Shown: positions 17,039 to 28,324, numbered from the stretch's first letter. The stretch: 64,000 nt of DNA from Eubacteriaceae bacterium (GCA_902363805.1 CABJBF010000004.1:215216-279215); one strand, 5' to 3'. Notes: a model not told the origin generated them from the sequence alone. Numbers and translations: made by a program.

Positions 17039-18592
17039 ATGAGCATATTAAATGTAGAACATTTAACACATGGTTTTGGCGATAGAGCAATTTTTGATGA
17101 TGTATCATTTAGATTATTAAAAGGTGAACATATAGGACTTGTTGGAGCAAATGGTGAAGGTAAGTCAACGTTTATGAATATAATAACAGGTAAATTGCAA
17201 CCTGACGAAGGCAGAGTTGAATGGGCTAAAAATGTCAGAGTAGGATATTTAGACCAGCATATCGTTTTAGAAAAAGGAATGACAATAGAGGATGTTTTAA
17301 AATCGGCATTTGACTTCCTGTTTGAAATGGAAGAAAACATGAATGACATTTGCAATAAAATGGGTGATGCGGATGAGAAGCAACTTGAAATATATATGGA
17401 TGAACTTGCCGTTATTCAGGATATGCTTACAATGCATGATTTTTATTTGATAGATTCAAAGGTAGAAGAAATAGCAAGGGCATTTGGATTAACAGATTTA
17501 GGGCTTGATAAAGATGTAAATGATTTAAGTGGTGGTCAGAGAACAAAGGTATTGCTTGCAAAACTATTGTTAGAAAAGCCTGACATTTTATTGCTTGATG
17601 AACCGACAAACTATTTGGATGCTGAACATATTGAATGGTTAAAGAGATATTTACAGGATTATGAGAATGCTTTTATTTTAATATCACATGATATACCGTT
17701 TTTAAATAGTGTTATTAATTTAATTTATAATATGGAAAATCAAAAACTGGACAGATATGTAGGCGATTACGATAAGTTTAAAGAAGTACACGCCGTAAAA
17801 CAGGCACAACTTGAGGCTGCATATAACAGACAGCAAAAAGAAATTGCTGATTTAAAGGATTTTGTGGCAAGAAATAAAGCTAGAGTTTCAACAAGAAACA
17901 TGGCAATGTCAAGGCAGAAAAAACTTGATAATATGGATTTAATTGAACTTGCAGGAGAAAAGCCAAAACCGGAATTTAGATTTAAGGAAGCAAGGACGTC
18001 CGGCAAATTTATAATAGACACAATGAATCTGGTAATCGGATATGATAAGCCATTATCTGTGCCACTTAATTTGTCTATGGAAAGAGGACAGAAAATTGCA
18101 GTAATAGGAACAAATGGTATTGGAAAAACAACTCTTTTAAGAAGTATTTTAGGAGAAATTAAACCTATAGATGGAAAAGTTGAATTGGGAGATTATCTGC
18201 AAATAGGCTATTTTGAACAGGAAATAAAGGAAGAAAACCGTTCTACATGCCTTGAGGAAATCTGGGATGAATTTCCTTCATTTAACCAATATGAAGTAAG
18301 AAGCGCGTTGGCTAAATGTGGACTTACTACAAATCATATTGAAAGTCAGATAAGAGTGTTAAGCGGAGGAGAGCAGGCAAAAGTCCGTCTTTGCAAATTA
18401 ATTAACAGAGAAACAAATCTTTTGGTTCTTGACGAACCTACAAATCATTTGGATGTAGATGCTAAGGCAGAATTAAAGAGAGCGCTTACAGAATACAAGG
18501 GAAGCATACTTATGGTATGTCATGAACCTGATTTTTATGAGGATTGGGTAACAGATGTGTGGGATGTAAGCCAGTGGAGTCTGTTAGATTAA
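17039..18592 (+). CDS. ABC-F family ATPase (YbiT-like)
   Basis: A soluble twin-cassette ATPase that acts on ribosomes rather than as a transporter. Of 517 residues, the first cassette has GANGEGKST, LSGGQRTKVLLAKLLL and ILLLDEPTNYLD, and the second has GTNGIGKTT, LSGGEQAKVRLCKLI and LLVLDEPTNHLD. A charged linker with RQKKLDNMD joins them. There are no membrane segments and no associated permease. It resembles the YbiT/EttA group of translation factors more than the antibiotic-resistance ABC-Fs, but subgroup placement needs a tree. Confidence 0.88.
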   Translation: MSILNVEHLTHGFGDRAIFDDVSFRLLKGEHIGLVGANGEGKSTFMNIITGKLQPDEGRVEWAKNVRVGYLDQHIVLEKGMTIEDVLKSAFDFLFEMEENMNDICNKMGDADEKQLEIYMDELAVIQDMLTMHDFYLIDSKVEEIARAFGLTDLGLDKDVNDLSGGQRTKVLLAKLLLEKPDILLLDEPTNYLDAEHIEWLKRYLQDYENAFILISHDIPFLNSVINLIYNMENQKLDRYVGDYDKFKEVHAVKQAQLEAAYNRQQKEIADLKDFVARNKARVSTRNMAMSRQKKLDNMDLIELAGEKPKPEFRFKEARTSGKFIIDTMNLVIGYDKPLSVPLNLSMERGQKIAVIGTNGIGKTTLLRSILGEIKPIDGKVELGDYLQIGYFEQEIKEENRSTCLEEIWDEFPSFNQYEVRSALAKCGLTTNHIESQIRVLSGGEQAKVRLCKLINRETNLLVLDEPTNHLDVDAKAELKRALTEYKGSILMVCHEPDFYEDWVTDVWDVSQWSLLD

Positions 18593-18625
18593 GATATAAG
18601 ACATATAATAAATTAGATAGAATAT

Positions 18626-18672
18626 CACAAAACAAGGCATGGGTTCATTTCCAACCCATGCCTTGTTTTGTG
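18626..18672. terminator. Long palindromic terminator between convergent genes
   Basis: CACAAAACAAGGCATGGGTT and its exact complement (18653-18672) form a 20-bp stem around CATTTCC. It sits between the ABC-F gene and the minus-strand activase, so it can serve both. Confidence 0.85.
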
Positions 18673-18695
18673 TAATGTACCAAATGGTATATGTT

Positions 18696-21600
18696 TTAAT
18701 TTTGTTTTTCTTTTAATCTTTTATTTGCAGTTGCAAGCATAAGTTTAATTCTATTTAACTGGTTAACTTCACTTGCACCGGGATCATAGTCAACAGCTAC
18801 AATATTTGCTTCAGGATGCATTGCACGAAGCTTTTTGATAACACCCTTTCCAACAATGTGGTTAGGAAGGCAGGCGAAAGGCTGTGTACAAACTATGTTT
18901 GGAACTCCATCTTTTATTAAGTGGAGCATTTCACCTGTAAGGAACCATCCTTCACCGGTCTGGTTACCAATTGAAACAACTTCCTCAGCCATTTCTGACA
19001 TTTCCCAAATATCGCTTGTAGGAGTGAAGTGTTTGCTCTTTATTAAAGCCTCCTTAGCTGTTTTTCTGAAGTATTCTATAGCTTTTATTCCAATGGTACT
19101 TAGAATTACTGATGATTTTTTAAAACCTAATTTTTCGGCCTTAAATGTAGAGTTTCTAAATCCATATAAGAAGAAGTCTACAAGGTCAGGCATAACGGCT
19201 TCAGCACCTTCAGATTCCAATAAGTTTACAAGGTCATTGTTAGCAGTAGGAGAGAATTTAACAAGAATCTCACCAACAATACCAACACGTGGTTTTTTAA
19301 TATCTTTTACAGGAATAGCATCAAATTCTTCAACAATCTTGCGAAGATTATTTTTATATCGTTTCATTCCAAATTTATTATCTGCAAGTTCAGCACATAA
19401 TTTATCTTCCCATTTTTTATGAAGTGCATCTGTTTCGCCGTGATTTACTTCATAAGGTCTTGTTCTGTATACAACTCTCATAAATAAATCGCCGTACATT
19501 GCTGCCTGAACTGCTTTAACTGCAAATTTAGGAGTAATCTTAAATCCACTGTTCTTTTCAATACCGGATAAACTAAGGGAAAGAACAGGAATGTATTCTA
19601 ATCCGGCTTTCTCTAATGCACGTCTGATAAATCCGATATAGTTAGTAGCACGACATCCGCCACCTGTCTGAGTAATAACAACAGCCACTTTGTGTAAATC
19701 ATATCTTCCAGATAATAATGCTTCCATAATCTGACCTACAACAATAAGTGAAGGGTAGCAGGCATCATTGTTAACATACTTAAGACCCATATCAATGCAT
19801 GATTGTTCACTTGGAAGAACTTCAAAGTTGTATCCACATGAATTCATTGCAGATTGAAGCATCTTAAAGTGAATTGGACTCATCTGAGGTGTAAGTATTG
19901 TATATTTTTCATCAAACATCTGCTTTGTAAATTCAACTTTTTTGATTGAAGATGGCTTGATGTCTCTTTGATAATTTCTTTCTTTTCTTATTCTAATGGC
20001 TGAAAGAAGAGAACGTATTCTGATTCTTGCAGCGCCTAAGTTATTAACTTCATCGATTTTAAGAACAGTGTAAATCTTTCCTGATTTAGTTAAAATATCA
20101 TTTACGCAGTCAGTCGTAACGGCATCAAGACCACATCCAAATGAATTGAGCTGAACTAAATCAAGATCATCTCTTGTTTTTACATAGTTAGCAGCTGCAT
20201 AAAGTCTTGAATGGTACATCCACTGGTCAGATACAATCAAAGGTCTTTCAACAGGAGCTAAATGTGAAATAGAATCTTCTGTTAAAACGGCAAGACCATA
20301 ACTGTTAATCATTTCAGGAATACCGTGGTTGATTTCAGGGTCAACATGGTATGGACGACCTGCAAGTACGATACCGTGAAGATTATGTTCCTTTATATAT
20401 GCTAATGTCTCTTCGCCTTTTTTGCGAATGTCATCTCTTGAAGCTAATAATTCTACCCATGCAACATGTGCAGCCTGAGTAATTTCGGCTTTAGGAATAT
20501 CAAATTCTTTTGAAAATTCTTCAACAAGTCGGCTTGTAATAGTTCCCTCATTTGTTAAAGCCATAAACGGATTCATAAATTTGATAGAATTATCGTTTAA
20601 TTCTTCAACGTTATTTTTTATATTTTCTGCATAAGATGTAACAATAGGGCAGTTGTAGTGGTTATTAGCATCCGGTGTTTCATTTCTTTCGTATGGTATA
20701 CACGGATAGAAAATAAAATCAATACCGTTTCTGATTAACCAGGTAACATGACCGTGAGCAATCTTTGCAGGATAACATTCTGATTCACTAGGAATTGATT
20801 CAATACCTAATTCATATATTTTTCTTGAAGACTCAGGTGAGAGAACAACTCTGTATCCTAATCTTTTAAAGAAAGTAGCCCAGAATGGGAAATTCTCATA
20901 CATATTAAGTACACGTGGAATTCCTACAGTTCCTCGTTTAGCATTTTCCTCAGACAATGGTTCGTAATCAAACATTCTGTGGAATTTATATTCAAATAAG
21001 TTAGGAATGTTATCTTTATTTTTCTCTTTTCCAAGACCTTTTTCGCAACGGTTTCCGCTTATGAAACGTCGTCCGTCAATAAATTTATTTATAGTAAGCA
21101 TACAGTTGTTTGTACAACCTTTGCATCGTGTCATTGTTGTTGTGTAATCAAATTTGTTAATTGCATCGATAGAAAGCATTGTTGTTGCTTCGCCGTGATA
21201 ACGTTCTCTTGCAATAAGGGCAGCACCAAATGCACCCATAATACCTGCAATGTCAGGACGGATAGCTTCACATCCTGATATTTTTTCAAAACTTCTTAAA
21301 ACAGCATCATTGTAAAATGTTCCACCCTGAACAACAACTTTTTCCCCAAGGTCTTTAGGGTCTGTAATTTTAATAACTTTATATAAAGCATTCTTAATAA
21401 CAGAATAAGCAAGTCCGGCAGAAATATCTGCAACGCTTGCACCTTCTTTTTGTGCCTGCTTTACATTTGAATTCATAAATACTGTACAACGTGTACCAAG
21501 GTCTGTAGGATTCTTGGCAAATAAAGCTTCTTTAGCAAAATCGACAACTGAGTAATTAAGCGATTTAGCAAATGTTTCAATGAAAGAACCACAACCTGAT

Positions 21601-22940
21601 GAGCAGGCTTCATTTAACTGGACGCTGTCTACAGTCTGATTCTTTATCTTAATACATTTCATGTCCTGACCGCCGATATCAAGAATACAGTCAACGTCAG
21701 GTTCAAAGAATGCAGCTGCATAATAATGTGCAACAGTTTCAACTTCACCTTCATCAAGCATTAAAGCCGCTTTAATTAAAGCCTCACCGTATCCTGTAGA
21801 ACAAGAACGTACAATTTCAGCATCTTTAGGCAATTTAGAGTAAATATCTTTAATTGCACCAATAATAGTTGCCAAAGGATTTCCATTGTTACTGCTGTAG
21901 AATGAATATAATAAAGTTCCATCTTCTCCGACAACAGCTGCCTTAGTAGTAGTAGAACCTGAATCTATACCTAAGAAACATTTTCCTGAATAAGTGCTTA
22001 AATCACCTTTCTTTACTGTATCTTTGTTGTGTCTTACAGTAAATTCAGTATATTCAGCTTCATTTTTAAATAAAGGTTCCATACGTTTGATTTCCATATC
22101 CATCTTAATTCCTTTAGAAAGACGGTTATACAAATCTGTTATATTAACTAAAACTTTTGAATCGTGATTCATTGCAGAACCTGTAGCAGCAAATAAATGT
22201 GAATGCTCAGGTGCAACAATATGTTCATCATCGAGATTAAGAGTTCTTATAAATGCATTTTTTAATTCAGGAAGGAAGTGAAGAGGTCCTCCTAAAAATG
22301 CAACTGTACCACGAATAGGTTTTCCGCATGCCAAACCCGAAATGGTCTGGTTTACAACTGCTTGGAAAATAGAAGCAGCCAAATCTTCTTTTGTAGCTCC
22401 TTCGTTAATTAATGGCTGAATATCTGTTTTGGCAAATACACCACAACGTGCGGCAATTGGATAAATTGCCTGATAATTAGCAGCATATTCATTTAAACCA
22501 CTGGCATCAGTCTGAAGAAGAGAAGCCATCTGGTCAATGAAAGAACCTGTACCACCGGCACAGATACCGTTCATACGCTGTTCAATTCCATTTGTAAAAT
22601 AAATTATTTTTGCATCTTCGCCACCAAGTTCAATTGCAACATCTGTCTGAGGTGCATAATCATTTAATGCTGTAGAAACAGCTACAACCTCCTGAACAAA
22701 TGGAACTCCTAAGTGTTTTGACAAAGTAAGTCCGCCCGAACCTGTAATCATAGGTGATAAGGTAATGTCACCTAATTTTTCTTTAGCCTTTTTTAATAAT
22801 CCGGCTAAAGTTTCCTGAATATTTGCATAGTGACGCTCATAGTCAGCAAACATAATTTCATTATCATTATTTAAAATTGCAATTTTTACAGTTGTTGAGC
22901 CAATGTCAATACCAAGGCTGTAATATGCTTTATCATTCAT
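18696..22940 (-). CDS. 2-hydroxyacyl-CoA dehydratase activase-like fusion protein, giant form
   Basis: The 1414 residues hold two BadF/HgdC-type ASKHA ATPase domains (about 7-260 from [12 protein letters not shown], and 322-590 from [12 protein letters not shown]). Each keeps the two cysteines that in HgdC bind the bridging [4Fe-4S] cluster: C127 and C166, and C446 and C485. A CKGCTNNC motif follows, then a DUF2229-type region ([14 protein letters not shown]) and a HgdB-like C-terminal part with [12 protein letters not shown]. Family knowledge suggests ATP-driven low-potential electron injection. It is monocistronic, and no separate dehydratase subunits are near, so the acceptor is unknown. 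Confidence 0.88.
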   Translation of the reverse strand: MNDKAYYSLGIDIGSTTVKIAILNNDNEIMFADYERHYANIQETLAGLLKKAKEKLGDITLSPMITGSGGLTLSKHLGVPFVQEVVAVSTALNDYAPQTDVAIELGGEDAKIIYFTNGIEQRMNGICAGGTGSFIDQMASLLQTDASGLNEYAANYQAIYPIAARCGVFAKTDIQPLINEGATKEDLAASIFQAVVNQTISGLACGKPIRGTVAFLGGPLHFLPELKNAFIRTLNLDDEHIVAPEHSHLFAATGSAMNHDSKVLVNITDLYNRLSKGIKMDMEIKRMEPLFKNEAEYTEFTVRHNKDTVKKGDLSTYSGKCFLGIDSGSTTTKAAVVGEDGTLLYSFYSSNNGNPLATIIGAIKDIYSKLPKDAEIVRSCSTGYGEALIKAALMLDEGEVETVAHYYAAAFFEPDVDCILDIGGQDMKCIKIKNQTVDSVQLNEACSSGCGSFIETFAKSLNYSVVDFAKEALFAKNPTDLGTRCTVFMNSNVKQAQKEGASVADISAGLAYSVIKNALYKVIKITDPKDLGEKVVVQGGTFYNDAVLRSFEKISGCEAIRPDIAGIMGAFGAALIARERYHGEATTMLSIDAINKFDYTTTMTRCKGCTNNCMLTINKFIDGRRFISGNRCEKGLGKEKNKDNIPNLFEYKFHRMFDYEPLSEENAKRGTVGIPRVLNMYENFPFWATFFKRLGYRVVLSPESSRKIYELGIESIPSESECYPAKIAHGHVTWLIRNGIDFIFYPCIPYERNETPDANNHYNCPIVTSYAENIKNNVEELNDNSIKFMNPFMALTNEGTITSRLVEEFSKEFDIPKAEITQAAHVAWVELLASRDDIRKKGEETLAYIKEHNLHGIVLAGRPYHVDPEINHGIPEMINSYGLAVLTEDSISHLAPVERPLIVSDQWMYHSRLYAAANYVKTRDDLDLVQLNSFGCGLDAVTTDCVNDILTKSGKIYTVLKIDEVNNLGAARIRIRSLLSAIRIRKERNYQRDIKPSSIKKVEFTKQMFDEKYTILTPQMSPIHFKMLQSAMNSCGYNFEVLPSEQSCIDMGLKYVNNDACYPSLIVVGQIMEALLSGRYDLHKVAVVITQTGGGCRATNYIGFIRRALEKAGLEYIPVLSLSLSGIEKNSGFKITPKFAVKAVQAAMYGDLFMRVVYRTRPYEVNHGETDALHKKWEDKLCAELADNKFGMKRYKNNLRKIVEEFDAIPVKDIKKPRVGIVGEILVKFSPTANNDLVNLLESEGAEAVMPDLVDFFLYGFRNSTFKAEKLGFKKSSVILSTIGIKAIEYFRKTAKEALIKSKHFTPTSDIWEMSEMAEEVVSIGNQTGEGWFLTGEMLHLIKDGVPNIVCTQPFACLPNHIVGKGVIKKLRAMHPEANIVAVDYDPGASEVNQLNRIKLMLATANKRLKEKQN

Positions 22941-22980
22941 TGTTGTTTACCTTCCTCTTAAGTTATAAAAATCCATAAAC

Positions 22981-23009
22981 GTTATACATTATATTATAAT
23001 TTGCGACAA
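22981..23009 (-). promoter_or_regulatory. Promoter of the activase gene
   Basis: On the minus strand, TTGTCG (23004-23009) and TATAAC (22981-22986) are spaced by 17 bases, about 40 bases before the start codon. Confidence 0.55.
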
Positions 23010-23152
23010 ATAACAACATATAAATAAGTACATAAGAGTAACAAATTTGTGAATTGTTTGTAAAAATGTCCTGATTTTTTAATTAAAATTTAACAATCAG
23101 GGTGTAACATTTGAATGTGTCAAAAAAGATATGTAAAAAATGTATTGTATGT

Positions 23153-23181
23153 TTGACAAAAGATACTAATAAAATTATACT
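23153..23181 (+). promoter_or_regulatory. Promoter of the rhomboid-like gene
   Basis: TTGACA (23153-23158) and TATACT (23176-23181) are spaced by exactly 17 bases and lie 30 bases before the ATG. It may drive the whole run of genes through gerW. Confidence 0.75.
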
Positions 23182-23210
23182 TGTATAAGATTTTAGAATA
23201 GGAGATTTCT

Positions 23211-24134
23211 ATGAAACAATCAAACTTTGAAAGAAAATTCAGCAGATATGCGATAAGCAATTTGTCATTATATTTGGTAATAGGATATGCCATAGGTTAT
23301 GCAATTTATTATTTGATTCCGGGTCTATATGAATATATTACATTTGACCCATATTTAATATTACATGGACAGATTTGGAGACTTGTATCATGGGTAGTTA
23401 CAATGCCTGAGGCATTAGGTCTGTTTACTATAATTATGCTTTTCTTTTACTATTCAGTAGGAAATAATCTTGAAAATACATGGGGAAAGTACAGATATAA
23501 TGTATATATTTTCTCAGGTATGTTGTTTACGATTATAGGTGCATTCCTTTTGTATGTGATTTTAGTAATAATATGTAATACAACAGGTGAATATGAGACA
23601 GTGTTAAATGCAGTTGGCATGAGCTATAGTGGCACAAGTGTAACGGATTTAGCAGTAATATATAGAGGTATTGGCATGGGAATAGGTAATTTTGTAAGTA
23701 CTTATTATATCAATATGTCAATATTCCTTGCATTTGCAGCTACCTATCCTAATGCAGAGGTATTGCTTTATTTCATAATTCCTATAAAGGTAAAATGGTT
23801 AGGAGTATTATATGGAGCGTTCATTTTTGTAGAAATACTTCAAGGCTCATGGGTAACAAGAATGATGGTAATTACATCATTACTTAATTTTATGATTTTC
23901 TTCTTTCAAACAAGAAATAAATTATCACCATATCAGATAAAACGAAAAAGAGAATATCGAAAGAATATACGTCAGGCTACACAGCCTAAATATGAAAATG
24001 GCGCTAAGCATAAATGTGCAATCTGTGGAAGAACAGAATTAGATGATCCTAATTTGACTTTCAGATATTGCTCAAAATGTAGTGGAAATAAAGAGTACTG
24101 TCAGGACCATTTATTTACACATACACATTGTTAA
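23211..24134 (+). CDS. Rhomboid-like membrane protein with C-terminal Cys/His zinc-type tail
   Basis: The protein is 307 residues, with about six membrane helices over 15-235. Rhomboid-superfamily landmarks are HGQIWRLVSWV after helix 1, NNLENTWGKYRYNVY in the loop, and a late IPIKVKWLGVLYG helix. I see no GxSG catalytic serine and no obvious helix-6 His, so it is probably a non-proteolytic relative (derlin/TMEM115 type). After a basic stretch, the last 45 residues carry CAICG, YCSKCSG, YCQDH and HTHC, enough ligands for one or two zinc sites in the cytoplasm. Promoter and RBS are good. Confidence 0.72.
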   Translation: MKQSNFERKFSRYAISNLSLYLVIGYAIGYAIYYLIPGLYEYITFDPYLILHGQIWRLVSWVVTMPEALGLFTIIMLFFYYSVGNNLENTWGKYRYNVYIFSGMLFTIIGAFLLYVILVIICNTTGEYETVLNAVGMSYSGTSVTDLAVIYRGIGMGIGNFVSTYYINMSIFLAFAATYPNAEVLLYFIIPIKVKWLGVLYGAFIFVEILQGSWVTRMMVITSLLNFMIFFFQTRNKLSPYQIKRKREYRKNIRQATQPKYENGAKHKCAICGRTELDDPNLTFRYCSKCSGNKEYCQDHLFTHTHC

Positions 24135-24159
24135 TTGAAAATGGAGGAATAAAATATAT

Positions 24160-25656
24160 ATGGCTCAAAAAGAATTTGAAAGAGGTGCGGGAATATTGAT
24201 GCATATTAGTAGTATTCCTTCACCTTACGGAATAGGTTCTTTTGGAAAAAATGCATATGAATTTGTTGACAGATTAGTTGCTGCGAGACAAAAGTACTGG
24301 CAGGTTCTGCCACTTGGAACAACAAGTTATGGAGACAGCCCATACGCTTCTTTTTCTGCGTTTGCAGGTAATCCTTATTTTATCGATTTGGATACATTAA
24401 TTGAAGAAGGTCTTATTACAAAAGAATATGTAGATAGTTTTAGATGGAACATTGAAGAACAGTATGTTGACTATGGTTTGATATATAATTCCAGATTTAT
24501 TGTTTTAAAAGAAGCTTATAAGAATAGTAATCACAAGGCATTGAAAGAATATAAAGAATTTGTTAAAGAAAATGATTTTTGGATTGATGATTACTGCTTG
24601 TATTGTGTATGCAAAAATGATGCTGAGTCGACTTCGTGGCAGGATTGGGAAGAGGATATAAGATTCAGAAAGCAGGAAGCGTTAGATAAAAAGATAGAAG
24701 AATTTTCAGATGAACTGGATTTTTATAGGTTTTTACAGTTTAAATTCTTCGAACAATGGTTTAAACTAAAAGAGTATGCCAACGAAAAAGGAATCGAAAT
24801 AATAGGAGACATTCCAATTTATGTTGCTATGGATTCAGCAGATGTATGGTCTCATCCTGAAATTTTTCAGCTAGATGAGAATCTGGAGGCAAAAAAAGTG
24901 GCAGGAGTTCCGCCGGATGCTTTTTCTGATTTAGGTCAAAGATGGGGGAATCCGTTATATGATTGGAAAAAGTTAGAAAAAGATGATTTTTCATGGTGGC
25001 GAAAGAGAATGGAACACTCCGCAAAATTATACGATATAGTTAGAATTGATCATTTTATTGGAATGACAAAATACTATACAATACCTGCAGAAGATGAGGA
25101 TGCCAGAAACGGAAAATGGGAAAAAGGTCCGGGAATGAAACTTATAAAAGCTATATCAGAAGCAACGGGAGATAAGAAAATCATTGCTGAAGATTTAGGT
25201 GTAAAAATACCTGAAGTAGTGGAAGCCCTTGAAAAGAGTGGATTTCCTGGAATGAAGGTTTTAGAATTTGCATTTGACGGAGACAGAAAGAATGAGCATT
25301 TGCCATATTTTTGGACGCAGAATACTGTGGCTTATGGTGGAACTCATGATAACGATACCTTAATGGGATATTTTACAGGTTTGCAATATTGGGAGTTAGG
25401 ATACATAAGAGAGTTCTTAGAATGTAGACATGGCTCGATTGAAGATATTGTGGATAAATTATTTACATGCGCCTATGCCAGCGTGGCGAATGTTGTAATA
25501 TTCCAAATGCAGGATGTTTTAAAAGTTGGCAATATTGGCAGAATGAATCTGCCATCATCAATGGGAACTAACTGGCGTTGGAGAATGACCAAAAACCAGT
25601 TTGGTGATAAAGAAGTTGAGAGACTTAGATATTTAACCGATATATACGGCAGATAA
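24160..25656 (+). CDS. malQ: 4-alpha-glucanotransferase (amylomaltase)
   Basis: GH77 enzyme of 498 residues that disproportionates maltodextrins in the cytoplasm. Diagnostic segments run GILMHISSIPSPYGIGSFG, WQVLPLGTTSYGDSPYASFS, IIGDIPIYVAMDSADVWSHP, VAGVPPDAFSDLGQRWGNPLY, RIDHFIGM with the nucleophile Asp, IIAEDLG with the acid Glu, and YGGTHDNDT. The length is normal for bacterial MalQ. GGAGG precedes the start, 26 bases after the rhomboid-like gene. No other glycogen or maltose genes are nearby. Confidence 0.96.
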   Translation: MAQKEFERGAGILMHISSIPSPYGIGSFGKNAYEFVDRLVAARQKYWQVLPLGTTSYGDSPYASFSAFAGNPYFIDLDTLIEEGLITKEYVDSFRWNIEEQYVDYGLIYNSRFIVLKEAYKNSNHKALKEYKEFVKENDFWIDDYCLYCVCKNDAESTSWQDWEEDIRFRKQEALDKKIEEFSDELDFYRFLQFKFFEQWFKLKEYANEKGIEIIGDIPIYVAMDSADVWSHPEIFQLDENLEAKKVAGVPPDAFSDLGQRWGNPLYDWKKLEKDDFSWWRKRMEHSAKLYDIVRIDHFIGMTKYYTIPAEDEDARNGKWEKGPGMKLIKAISEATGDKKIIAEDLGVKIPEVVEALEKSGFPGMKVLEFAFDGDRKNEHLPYFWTQNTVAYGGTHDNDTLMGYFTGLQYWELGYIREFLECRHGSIEDIVDKLFTCAYASVANVVIFQMQDVLKVGNIGRMNLPSSMGTNWRWRMTKNQFGDKEVERLRYLTDIYGR

Positions 25657-25676
25657 TTATTAGGAGGACTGAAAAA

Positions 25677-26933
25677 ATGGAAAAGAAACCGTTTGTAACA
25701 CTTGAACAACTTAAGGAAATTGAAAAGACTTATCCTACGCCATATCATATTTATGATGAAAAGGGTTTTATGGAGAATGCAAGAAAAGTTAATGAAGCAT
25801 TTTCATGGAATAAGGGATTTAGAGAATATTTTGCTGTTAAAGCTGAACCAAATCCATTTATCATAAAGAAGTTAAAAGAAGTCGGATGTGGTGTTGACTG
25901 TTCATCATATACAGAACTTATGATTGCTGACAAATTAGGGTTTAGAGACGATGAGATTATGTTCTCTTCAAATGAAACACCTGAAGGTGAATTTGGATAT
26001 TGTGCAAAACTTGGCGGAATTATTAATCTTGATGATATTACAATGATTGATTTCATGGAAAAAGAAGCAGGCATTCCTGAAACTGTAAGTTGCAGATATA
26101 ATCCGGGTGGAGTTTTTGAAGCATGTAACGGAATTATGGACAATCCGGGAGATGCTAAATACGGAATGACTCACGAGCAGATTATTGAAGCTTATAAAAT
26201 TTTAAAAGAAAAAGGCGTAAAGAATTTTGGAATTCATGCATTCTTAGCTAGTAATACAGTTACAAATGAATATTATCCTAGACTTGCTAAGACAATTTTT
26301 GAACTTGCAGTTGAGTTGAAGGAAAAGACTGGAGCACACATTAAATTCATCAATTTATCAGGTGGTGTTGGAATACCTTACAGACCGGATCAGGAACCAA
26401 ATGATATTATGGTTATTGGCGAGGGAGTAAGAAGAGTATATGAAGAGGTGCTTACACCTGCAGGAATGGATGATGTAGCTATTTATACTGAAATGGGAAG
26501 ATTCATGATGGGACCATACGGTGCACTTGTAACAAAGGCTGTACATGAAAAGCATATTTACAAAGAATATATTGGCGTAGATGCATGTGCTGCTAACTTG
26601 ATGAGACCTGCAATGTATGGAGCTTACCATCATATTACTGTTATGGGTAAGGAAAATGAACCTTGCGACCATACATATGATATTGTTGGTTCATTATGCG
26701 AAAATAATGACAAATTTGCAGTAGACAGAAAATTGCCAAAGATTGATATGGGAGATTTCCTTGTAATTCATGATTCAGGAGCTCATGGATTCTCAATGGG
26801 ATATAATTATAACGGAAGACTTCGTTCTGCAGAATTATTGTTACAGGAAGATGGAAGCGTAAAATTAATTCGTAGAGCAGAAACTCCAAAAGATTATTTT
26901 GCTACATTTGATTTCTGTGACATAATGAAATAG
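25677..26933 (+). CDS. lysA: Diaminopimelate decarboxylase-type PLP enzyme
   Basis: Fold III PLP decarboxylase of 418 residues, expected to turn meso-diaminopimelate into lysine. The PLP lysine is K55 in YFAVKAEPNP, the glycine-rich phosphate loop is NLSGGVGIPYRP, and the C-terminal active-site segment is IVGSLCENNDKFAVDR. The substrate-side ends differ from classic LysA, and the protein belongs to the clostridial variant group, so activity on a related basic amino acid is not excluded. GGAGG precedes the ATG, 20 bases after malQ. Confidence 0.85.
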   Translation: MEKKPFVTLEQLKEIEKTYPTPYHIYDEKGFMENARKVNEAFSWNKGFREYFAVKAEPNPFIIKKLKEVGCGVDCSSYTELMIADKLGFRDDEIMFSSNETPEGEFGYCAKLGGIINLDDITMIDFMEKEAGIPETVSCRYNPGGVFEACNGIMDNPGDAKYGMTHEQIIEAYKILKEKGVKNFGIHAFLASNTVTNEYYPRLAKTIFELAVELKEKTGAHIKFINLSGGVGIPYRPDQEPNDIMVIGEGVRRVYEEVLTPAGMDDVAIYTEMGRFMMGPYGALVTKAVHEKHIYKEYIGVDACAANLMRPAMYGAYHHITVMGKENEPCDHTYDIVGSLCENNDKFAVDRKLPKIDMGDFLVIHDSGAHGFSMGYNYNGRLRSAELLLQEDGSVKLIRRAETPKDYFATFDFCDIMK

Positions 26934-26947
26934 TCATGGAGGAAAAT

Positions 26948-28312
26948 ATGAGACAGATAATTAATGAGATTTCTAAGGGTAAAAATATAGATGATAATCT
27001 AAAAAAATATGCAGATGGATTTAGCAAAATAAATAATAAATTTGCATATATCAGACTTGCGCTTAACTACTATACTTTTTTGCAGATGCAGCAGGATGAA
27101 AATGATGTAATAAGTTCTGATATTGTCTTAGAATTAAATAAGATGAATGAAGTTATTGCAGACATGAGTGAAGAAGATATAAGTGTAGTTGAGGATATGC
27201 GTAATAACATCATTAGAAAAATGCAGGCCTTAACATATTATGTAGATAAGTATAATGTATACGAATTTGCGTACAACAGAGTTGAATATAAATATCACGA
27301 TTATGATATGCCGGCAAATTATAGTGATGAAGAATTTACAAGAAAAATAATGAAATATATATTCGATGATGAAGACGCGACAATAATTAACAGTAAAATA
27401 TGTGAAATTATAGGTCAGCTTCCAATCAGAATGACTAAATCAAAGTTTTTTGAATATGTAAATTCGGGATTAGATGTATATAATCAGGGCGAAAAGAGTA
27501 GTTTAGATGATTTTGTTTATAGAATAAGAACAAGTGCTATTTTAGAAGAAAAGGAAGATTACAAACTTTTATATCCGGAAATTCATGATACATTTGAAGA
27601 ATTAGATAAATATGATTTGAAGAATATAACAGAAGATGAAGTTAATGAATTTTCTGAAAAATTATCAGAGTTAACAGCTTATATTGATGATAATGTGTCT
27701 GCAAATATGATGATGCAGGAATTGATTAATGATGTTTTGCTTGTGCTATATACATCAGAGAGTCAGGAAAATGATGACATTACAGCAATATGTAGCGAAG
27801 TTGTCAGTGAAACTAATTTGATGTTTACAGGAAAATTTGCTCATAAGACAAATGAAGAATTAGAGGCGATGTTTGTTAAATTAGAAGGCAAACAGGAAGA
27901 ACTTTATCACAATATAATGAATTACGATATTGTTGACCAGATATTAGATAAGAATAAAGATGACATTATCAGAAATAATCTTGAAAAAACATATGAAAAG
28001 GTATCAAGACTTCCTCTGTTAAATTCAGACAGTTTATTTGTGGAATTTGACAAAAAACAGGATAAGGATAAGGTAAATGAAGAATATTTAGAAAAGGTAA
28101 AGGAAAATCTGTACAAAGAATTTATCGACAAATTCGCTAATAGTCAGAGGCTGATAAAGAAGTCGATAATGTCTGCAACATTGAGTGAATTACCTGTATT
28201 TTTCAACAATATAAGTGAATTACAGGATTTCGTATACAATTGTTTAAAGGGATGTACTGATATGGCAGAAAAAAAAGGATGCTTAGAAATTATTTCATCG
28301 ATGATTGTATAA
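26948..28312 (+). CDS. Uncharacterised coiled, acidic protein
   Basis: I do not recognise this 454-residue cytoplasmic protein. It is strongly acidic, rich in Asn, Asp, Glu and Ile, largely helical in pattern, with no signal peptide, membrane segment or enzyme motif. Two GKFAHKTNEELEAMFVKLEG-like amphipathic helices suggest coiled coil near residue 305. An ATG at 26936 contains the ribosome-binding GGAGG itself; the ATG at 26948 sits six bases after it and is used here. It is packed between lysA and the 107-residue orphan, in the run that ends with gerW. Confidence 0.7.
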   Translation: MRQIINEISKGKNIDDNLKKYADGFSKINNKFAYIRLALNYYTFLQMQQDENDVISSDIVLELNKMNEVIADMSEEDISVVEDMRNNIIRKMQALTYYVDKYNVYEFAYNRVEYKYHDYDMPANYSDEEFTRKIMKYIFDDEDATIINSKICEIIGQLPIRMTKSKFFEYVNSGLDVYNQGEKSSLDDFVYRIRTSAILEEKEDYKLLYPEIHDTFEELDKYDLKNITEDEVNEFSEKLSELTAYIDDNVSANMMMQELINDVLLVLYTSESQENDDITAICSEVVSETNLMFTGKFAHKTNEELEAMFVKLEGKQEELYHNIMNYDIVDQILDKNKDDIIRNNLEKTYEKVSRLPLLNSDSLFVEFDKKQDKDKVNEEYLEKVKENLYKEFIDKFANSQRLIKKSIMSATLSELPVFFNNISELQDFVYNCLKGCTDMAEKKGCLEIISSMIV

Positions 28313-28324
28313 ATGGAGGTGCAT

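Noticed and set aside
18835..19422. 195-codon open frame antisense to the activase
   Set aside because: The minus-strand gene has clear domain motifs throughout this stretch. The plus frame lacks a start signal and any recognisable motif.
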